NCBI GenBank assembly: GCA_947175645.1
Contig: CAMWNP010000002.1
Location: 160,835-207,574 of the forward strand
Direction of reading: 5' to 3'
Source of the DNA: an uncultured Porphyromonadaceae bacterium
Lineage (GTDB): Bacteria; Bacteroidota; Bacteroidia; Bacteroidales; Muribaculaceae
Length of the DNA stretch: 46,740 nt
Within the stretch, counting starts at the first letter, position 1, and each line of letters opens with the position of its first letter. Below the pieces are notes generated by a model. It made no database searches and was not told the origin of the DNA. It was given only the letters and a program-made list of their open reading frames with translations. The position numbers and the translations under genes were made by a program. Shown here one piece after another: positions 41,359 to 46,740 of this stretch.

Positions 41359-42204
41359 TCATATCACCATAGTTCGTGGAACCTCCTCCGGATCATGGTT
41401 TGCGAACGATGCCACGCAGTTGGGCGAAAGCGACATCTGCCTTACCCACATCAGAGAACGGTAAGCCAGTTTCCTGTCAGCGCATATCCCCGGCAGAAGC
41501 ATCTTGCGCCAGGCTTGTTTTCCGAATCCGGCGTCGGAATAAAACAGAACGAATTTGTCGTTATTCTTCAGCACAACGGCGGTCATGCCGCGGGTAAACC
41601 CCGGAAGGTGAACCAGTTGTAGCGTTCCGTCTCCGAAAAGGTCAAACGAGTTCCCAACCGGACCGCGACCGGTTTTGTCAAATGAGAATGTTGTAAGGTG
41701 GGCGTCGTTCCACAATGACGGCTGGTAGCGTAGCAAACGTGACCCGAAACGGTTTGCTGCCTTGAACTCGGTGTCGGAAACCATAATCCGGCGGGCGTCG
41801 GCCACACTTTCCAGTCCGCTCACCCTGTCAGGGCCCAGATGTGTAAGAATCACGTAGTCTATGTCGGACGGTCGGATACCCTGGGCGGACAACTGTTCAT
41901 CAACGCTCTTTCTGCTGTCCACGCGCCCCTCGAAACTTATAAGTGAATTAATGGGAATGACCCGGTTGATTCCTTGCCTGCGCATACCCTCGGCTGTAGG
42001 CGACACCTTCCGGCTCCATCCCGTATCAATAAGTATGCGTCCCTTGGGATGTTCTATAAGATAAGTGGAAGCGGGAAGCCATACCTTGCGGTTCTCAGAT
42101 ACGGCAAAGCCGTTTGCAAACAGATAATCACCGTTACCGAAGGGCATCGAGGGCGACATAAGGGTGTTTCCGCAATGGAGAATAGAGAACTTGATCCTGC
42201 ACAT
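41359..42204 (-). CDS. MBL-fold protein with degenerate metal site
   Basis: A 281-residue protein of the metallo-beta-lactamase fold, similar in layout to N-acyl homoserine lactonases: STYLIEHPKGRILIDTGW, then a motif-1 region reading ILTHLGPDRVSG. The canonical H-x-H-x-D-H is H-L-G-P-D-R, so two ligands are lost; the later PGHT-type motif reads LPGFTRGM. The Asp in FYSDAGFG is kept. It is therefore probably not a normal metallohydrolase. No signal peptide seen. Transcribed leftward toward typA. Confidence 0.8.
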   Translation of the reverse strand: MCRIKFSILHCGNTLMSPSMPFGNGDYLFANGFAVSENRKVWLPASTYLIEHPKGRILIDTGWSRKVSPTAEGMRRQGINRVIPINSLISFEGRVDSRKSVDEQLSAQGIRPSDIDYVILTHLGPDRVSGLESVADARRIMVSDTEFKAANRFGSRLLRYQPSLWNDAHLTTFSFDKTGRGPVGNSFDLFGDGTLQLVHLPGFTRGMTAVVLKNNDKFVLFYSDAGFGKQAWRKMLLPGICADRKLAYRSLMWVRQMSLSPNCVASFANHDPEEVPRTMVI

Positions 42205-42359
42205 AACTTGACTTTATTTCGGGAGTTAAACCGGTGGCACCATTAGGAAACCTCCGTCATTTCCGCATAGTTGAGACGATTTGATAGACTTTATTAAGTA
42301 AACAACCGAATTGATGAAAAGTTTTAAGGAAAAATTTCGCTAATGTCCAAAAAAAATAA

Positions 42360-42367
42360 TAACTTTG
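42360..42367 (+). promoter_or_regulatory. mutA promoter -7 box
   Basis: TAACTTTG lies 50 bases before the mutA ATG and matches the Bacteroidetes -7 consensus; a weak -33 TTTCG is about 20 bases upstream. Confidence 0.65.
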
Positions 42368-42416
42368 TGCCATAAACACTAATGAAACCATTTCTAATAC
42401 ATTAACAATACCAATC

Positions 42417-44264
42417 ATGGCAGAAAAGAAAGAAAAATTGTTCGATCAGTTTCCTGCGGTGACCACTGAAGAGTGGCGTGCGAAGGTTGATGCCGACCTT
42501 AAAGGTGTCCCCTTTGAAAAGAAACTGGTTTGGAGAACAAACGAAGGCTTCAATGTGCAGCCGATGTACCGTGCTGAGGACATTGAGGATCTCAAAACCA
42601 CTGACACCCTTCCCGGTGAATTCCCTTATGTCCGTGGTACACGTGACAACAACGACTGGCTCACTCGTCAGGAAATCCTTGAATCAGACCCCGTAAAGGC
42701 TAATGAAGTTGCCCTTGATGTTCTTACTAAAGGAGTAAACTCTCTTGGGTTCAAGGTTTCTGAACCTTCCGTTGCCACTGTCGAAACCCTCCTCAAGGGT
42801 GTTGACCTTGCTAAAGTGGAAATAAACTTCACCTGCTGCCCCGGCAAAGCGCTCGCGCTGGCCGAAGCCCTCGTGGAATACATCAAGAAAAACAACGCCG
42901 CAGAATCTTTCCGCGGTTCTATTGATTATAACCCTCTCCGTCCCGCTTTCCGTCACGGTAAAAATATTCCCGCTGACGCAGTTGAAACTGCCGTCAAACT
43001 GATTGCCGCCGTCAAGGATGTTCCCGCACTGCGTGTCCTCGCTGTTGACTCAGTGATTTTGAACTCTGCAGGTGCATACATCTTCCAGGAACTCGGATAT
43101 GCTCTTGCTTGGGGCGCCGAATGGATGACCAAACTGACCGACGCAGGCCTCAAACCTGAAGAAGTTGCATGCCGCATCAAGTTCAACATGGGTGTTTCTT
43201 CAAACTACTTCATGGAACTCGCAAAATTCCGTGCCGCCCGTATGCTCTGGGCTCAGATTGTTGAACAATACAAGCCTGAATGTAAGTGTGCATGCAAAAT
43301 GGTTTGCCACGCTTCCACCTCGCTTTTCAACCAGTCAATCTATGACGCTCATGTGAACCTGCTCCGTAGCCAGACCGAGGCTATGTCTGCCGCTTTGGCC
43401 GGTGTGGATTCAATCACCGTGGTACCCTTCGATACCCCCTACAAAACTCCCGACGCATTCTCAGAACGCATCGCACGTAACCAGCAGTTCCTCCTCAAGG
43501 AAGAAAGTCACCTTGACAAGGTGGTTGACCCCGCCGGTGGTTCATATTACGTTGAAACACTCACCGTTTCAATCGCCAAGGAAGCGTGGAAACTCTTCAT
43601 TGACGTTGAGGATAAAGGTGGATTCTTCGCTCTCGTAGATAATGGTGAAGTTCAGGCCGCTGTTAACGAATCAAACAAAAAACGTCACGCTGACATGGCC
43701 CGTCGCAAGGAGATTCTCCTCGGAACAAACCAGTTCCCCAACTTCAACGAAATGGCTCTTGACAAAATCGAGAAAACCGAAGGTTGCGGCTGTGGCTGCG
43801 CTGAAGGTGGCGACGCTGCCAAAGCACTTAACTCATCACGTCAGGCTTCTGACTTTGAAACCCTTCGTCTGGCCACTGAAAAAGCATCTAACCGTCCTAA
43901 GGTGTTCATGCTCACAATCGGTAACCTGGCTATGCGCCTTGCCCGCGCTCAGTTCTCAAGCAACTTCTTCGGTTGTGCCGGCTATGAGATTATTGACAAC
44001 ATCGGTTTCAACACCGTTGAGGAAGGTGTGAACGCTGCAATGGAAAAAGGTGCTGACATCGTTGTTCTCTGCTCAAGTGACGACGAATATGCAGCCTTCG
44101 CTCCCGAGGCAAACACCCTCATTGACGGTCGCGCAGAATTCGTTGTTGCAGGTGCACCCGCATGCATGGAAGAACTTCAGGCAAAGGGTATCACCAACTT
44201 CATCCACGTTCGCAGCAACGTTCTTGAAACCCTGCAGGCATTCAACGCCAAATTATTAAAATAA
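42417..44264 (+). CDS. mutA: Methylmalonyl-CoA mutase small subunit
   Basis: A 615-residue small (non-catalytic) subunit. It has the mutase TIM-barrel region ([36 protein letters not shown]) and a C-terminal Rossmann domain that has lost the cobalamin DxHxxG motif. It pairs with MutB to interconvert succinyl-CoA and (R)-methylmalonyl-CoA in the propionate route. A Cys-rich GCGCGC insertion is at residues 456-461 between the barrel and the C-terminal domain. It is 23 bases ahead of mutB. Confidence 0.96.
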   Translation: MAEKKEKLFDQFPAVTTEEWRAKVDADLKGVPFEKKLVWRTNEGFNVQPMYRAEDIEDLKTTDTLPGEFPYVRGTRDNNDWLTRQEILESDPVKANEVALDVLTKGVNSLGFKVSEPSVATVETLLKGVDLAKVEINFTCCPGKALALAEALVEYIKKNNAAESFRGSIDYNPLRPAFRHGKNIPADAVETAVKLIAAVKDVPALRVLAVDSVILNSAGAYIFQELGYALAWGAEWMTKLTDAGLKPEEVACRIKFNMGVSSNYFMELAKFRAARMLWAQIVEQYKPECKCACKMVCHASTSLFNQSIYDAHVNLLRSQTEAMSAALAGVDSITVVPFDTPYKTPDAFSERIARNQQFLLKEESHLDKVVDPAGGSYYVETLTVSIAKEAWKLFIDVEDKGGFFALVDNGEVQAAVNESNKKRHADMARRKEILLGTNQFPNFNEMALDKIEKTEGCGCGCAEGGDAAKALNSSRQASDFETLRLATEKASNRPKVFMLTIGNLAMRLARAQFSSNFFGCAGYEIIDNIGFNTVEEGVNAAMEKGADIVVLCSSDDEYAAFAPEANTLIDGRAEFVVAGAPACMEELQAKGITNFIHVRSNVLETLQAFNAKLLK

Positions 44265-44287
44265 GAATCTCCCATAAAGATATAATA

Positions 44288-46423
44288 ATGAGACCCGATT
44301 TTAAAACCATCGATATAACTGCCGATGCTTTCAAAGCACCTCAGGCAGCACCCGTTGCGGGCGGCGAAGAATGGCTCACACCTGAACTTATTCCCGTTAA
44401 GCCCGTCTATACTAAGGATGATCTTCAGGGTATGGAACACCTCAACTACGTGGCAGGTCTTCCCCCCTTCCTCCGCGGACCGTACAGCGGCATGTACGCC
44501 ATGCGCCCCTGGACAATCCGTCAGTACGCAGGTTTCTCAACCGCTGCTGAATCTAACGCTTTCTACCGTCGTAATCTCGCTTCCGGTCAGAAAGGTCTGT
44601 CAGTGGCATTCGACCTTGCCACTCACCGTGGCTACGACGCTGACCACGAACGCGTTGTAGGTGACGTAGGTAAAGCAGGTGTGTCAATCTGCTCGCTGGA
44701 AGATATGAAAGTTCTGTTCGACGGTATACCCTTGAACAAAATGTCTGTGTCAATGACCATGAACGGTGCCGTTCTTCCCGTCCTTGCGTTCTACATCAAC
44801 GCAGGTCTGGAACAGGGGGCCAAACTCGAGGAAATGGCCGGTACAATCCAGAACGACATTCTCAAGGAGTTCATGGTGCGTAACACCTACATCTATCCCC
44901 CGGAATTCTCAATGCGAATCATCGCCGACATTTTCGAATACACCTCTCAGAACATGCCCAAGTTCAACTCAATCTCAATCTCCGGCTACCACATGCAGGA
45001 AGCCGGTGCAACTTGCGACATTGAACTTGCCTACACCCTCGCCGACGGTCTCGAATACCTCCGCGCAGGTGTTAACGCCGGCATGGACATTGATGCTTTC
45101 GCACCCCGTCTGTCATTCTTCTGGGCTATCGGCATGAACTTCTTCATGGAAATTGCCAAGATGCGCGCAGCACGTATGCTCTGGGCAAAGATTGTTAAGC
45201 AGTTCAACCCCAAGAATCCCAAATCACTCGCGCTCCGTACCCACTCCCAGACTTCAGGCTGGTCACTGACCGAGCAGGATCCCTTCAACAACGTGGGTCG
45301 TACATGTATCGAGGCTATGGGTGCAGCACTGGGCCACACTCAGTCACTCCACACCAACGCTCTTGATGAAGCAATCGCTCTTCCCACAGACTTCTCTGCA
45401 CGTATTGCCCGCAATACTCAGATCTACATTCAGGAAGAAACATACATCACCAAGGAAATCGACCCATGGGCAGGTTCATACTATGTTGAATCTCTGACCA
45501 ACGAAATCGCTCACCGCGCTTGGGAACACATTCAGGAAATCGAAAAACTCGGCGGTATGGCCAAGGCTATCGAAACCGGTCTTCCCAAACTCCGTATCGA
45601 AGAAGCGGCTGCACGTACTCAGGCCCGCATTGACTCAGGCCGTCAGACAATCGTTGGTATCAACAAGTATCGCCTTGATCACGAAGATCCCATCGATATC
45701 CTTGAAATCGACAATACTGAAGTTCGCAAGGAACAGATCGAACGTCTTAATGAAGTTAAGGCTAACCGCGATGAAAAAGCCGTCAAGGAAGCCCTCGCTG
45801 CAATTACGGAATGTGTACGCACCAAGAAGGGTAACCTCCTTGACCTCGCTGTAAAAGCCGCAGGTCTGCGTGCTACACTCGGTGAAATCTCCGATGCTTG
45901 CGAAGAGGTTGTTGGTCGTTATAAAGCAGTAATCAGAACTATTTCAGGCGTGTACTCAAGCGAAACAAAACAGGATCCGGACTTCATCAAAGCACAGCAG
46001 ATGTGTGAAGAGTTCGTTAAGAAAGAAGGTCGTCAGCCCCGTATCATGATCGCAAAGATGGGTCAGGACGGTCACGACCGTGGTGCTAAAGTTGTTGCTA
46101 CCGGCTATGCCGACTGTGGCTTTGACGTGGACATGGGACCCTTGTTCCAGACTCCCGCCGAAGCAGCGCGTCAGGCTGTTGAAAATGACGTTCACATCCT
46201 TGGCGTTTCTTCACTGGCTGCTGGTCACAAAACTCTCGTGCCCCAGGTAATTGAAGAACTCAAGAAACTCGGCCGCGAAGACATCATGGTAACTGCCGGT
46301 GGTGTTATCCCCGCTCAGGACTATGACTTCCTCTACAAAGCCGGCGTTGCAGCAATCTTCGGTCCCGGTACCCGTATCCCCGTTTCTGCAATCAAGATGC
46401 TTGAACTCCTCATGGCAGAATAA
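44288..46423 (+). CDS. mutB: Methylmalonyl-CoA mutase large subunit
   Basis: A 711-residue catalytic subunit. The TIM barrel includes [15 protein letters not shown] and [19 protein letters not shown]; the C-terminal B12 domain has [11 protein letters not shown] with Asp594-x-His596-xx-Gly599, the base-off/His-on cobalamin motif. It converts succinyl-CoA to methylmalonyl-CoA, the step before propionate formation in Bacteroidales. Co-transcribed with mutA and followed by a terminator. Confidence 0.97.
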   Translation: MRPDFKTIDITADAFKAPQAAPVAGGEEWLTPELIPVKPVYTKDDLQGMEHLNYVAGLPPFLRGPYSGMYAMRPWTIRQYAGFSTAAESNAFYRRNLASGQKGLSVAFDLATHRGYDADHERVVGDVGKAGVSICSLEDMKVLFDGIPLNKMSVSMTMNGAVLPVLAFYINAGLEQGAKLEEMAGTIQNDILKEFMVRNTYIYPPEFSMRIIADIFEYTSQNMPKFNSISISGYHMQEAGATCDIELAYTLADGLEYLRAGVNAGMDIDAFAPRLSFFWAIGMNFFMEIAKMRAARMLWAKIVKQFNPKNPKSLALRTHSQTSGWSLTEQDPFNNVGRTCIEAMGAALGHTQSLHTNALDEAIALPTDFSARIARNTQIYIQEETYITKEIDPWAGSYYVESLTNEIAHRAWEHIQEIEKLGGMAKAIETGLPKLRIEEAAARTQARIDSGRQTIVGINKYRLDHEDPIDILEIDNTEVRKEQIERLNEVKANRDEKAVKEALAAITECVRTKKGNLLDLAVKAAGLRATLGEISDACEEVVGRYKAVIRTISGVYSSETKQDPDFIKAQQMCEEFVKKEGRQPRIMIAKMGQDGHDRGAKVVATGYADCGFDVDMGPLFQTPAEAARQAVENDVHILGVSSLAAGHKTLVPQVIEELKKLGREDIMVTAGGVIPAQDYDFLYKAGVAAIFGPGTRIPVSAIKMLELLMAE

Positions 46424-46445
46424 TCCCAACCCACATAACCCCTCA

Positions 46446-46472
46446 AAAGGCTGCGTCAAAAGCGCAGCCTTT
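46446..46472 (+). terminator. mutAB terminator
   Basis: AAAGGCTGCG (46446-46455) pairs with CGCAGCCTTT (46463-46472), followed by GTTGTTTA. It lies 22 bases after the mutB stop. Confidence 0.8.
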
Positions 46473-46502
46473 GTTGTTTATGCCGAGGTGGTGGATTTGT
46501 GG

Positions 46503-46598
46503 GAGAGTGTAAATTTTATAAATCATATAAGTTTTATAAGTCTTATAAATCTTATAAATCTTATAAATCTTATAAATTTTATAGATTTGCCCACTCTC
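46503..46598. repeat. 9-bp AT-rich tandem repeat flanked by inverted arms
   Basis: About eight near-copies of a TTATAAATC unit fill 46514-46584 (several perfect). GAGAGTG (46503-46509) and CACTCTC (46592-46598) flank it as perfect inverted arms. It is non-coding and follows mutB. Confidence 0.7.
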
Positions 46599-46605
46599 TA
46601 AACGT

Positions 46606-46637
46606 CAATCGGAGCGGCCGACCGGCCGCTCCGATTG
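46606..46637. terminator. Long GC-rich palindrome
   Basis: CAATCGGAGCGGCCG (46606-46620) and CGGCCGCTCCGATTG (46623-46637) pair perfectly over 15 bp with a two-base centre, followed by TATATTTTACTT. This resembles an intrinsic terminator. Nothing else is recognised from here to the window end (46740). Confidence 0.65.
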
Positions 46638-46740
46638 TATATTTTACTTGAATTCTCGTTATGCAGAGGTTTTAACTTTCACCAATAAATCTTTTGTTGT
46701 TTGAGCATATATATCAGTTATTGTAATCTGCGAGAGTAGT

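Noticed and set aside
46503..46598. CRISPR array
   Set aside because: Units are 9 bp with no spacers; a simple tandem repeat.

Overview
The window looks like part of a Bacteroidales chromosome, most likely a gut Muribaculaceae-type genome (family-level guess). Several gene starts have a Bacteroidetes-type -7 promoter box (TAnnTTTG). The right third carries ordinary housekeeping genes: ung, a DUF5103/type IX secretion plug-like gene, a DUF3109 gene, rnr, gyrB, typA, a degenerate MBL-fold gene and mutA-mutB. The left two thirds (about 1-32,200) are an integrated temperate phage whose left end lies outside the window.

Prophage layout. The tyrosine integrase (30684-31973) sits beside a tRNA-Arg(CCG) gene. 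Next comes a divergent repressor/Cro-type switch (about 29,480-29,636). The long leftward program follows: HTH and LuxR-type regulators, an SbcC-like ATPase, RecT, an MBL-fold hydrolase, Bacteroidetes phage DUF genes, a replication initiator with an iteron array inside its coding sequence, a DnaC-like helicase loader, nucleotide-metabolism and small accessory genes, a ParB protein, a DnaQ-like exonuclease, SSB, a VRR-NUC nuclease and a ParB-DNA methyltransferase fusion. The head genes come last: small and large terminase, an SPP1 gp6-type portal and a 1169-residue MuF protein with a C-terminal ADP-ribosyltransferase. A gene for a SpeD-like (S-adenosylmethionine decarboxylase family) protein lies between the methyltransferase and the terminase.

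Positions 1-3937 are a block of rightward genes that meets the head operon tail to tail. It holds two hypothetical modules, an ADP-ribosylglycohydrolase, a lipoprotein and an unknown gene. Capsid and tail genes are not in the window and presumably lie further left. A phage-type promoter at 2497-2528 leads into a roughly 200-nt stretch of nested long complementary arms that ends in a terminator-like stem with a U-tract. I regard it as the best candidate here for an undescribed element: a structured sRNA or an attenuator in front of the lipoprotein gene.

Other points of interest: the phage encodes both an ADP-ribosyltransferase (in a virion-type protein) and an ADP-ribosylglycohydrolase; the integrase lacks the usual first catalytic arginine; and a truncated tRNA-Arg half with its own promoter and terminator-like hairpin lies next to the intact tRNA-Arg, which raises the question of where the phage really ends. 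On the chromosomal side there is a 159-bp element with terminal inverted repeats, a 9-bp AT-rich tandem repeat and an MBL-fold protein that has lost most metal ligands. All calls come from reading the sequence; no database search was run.
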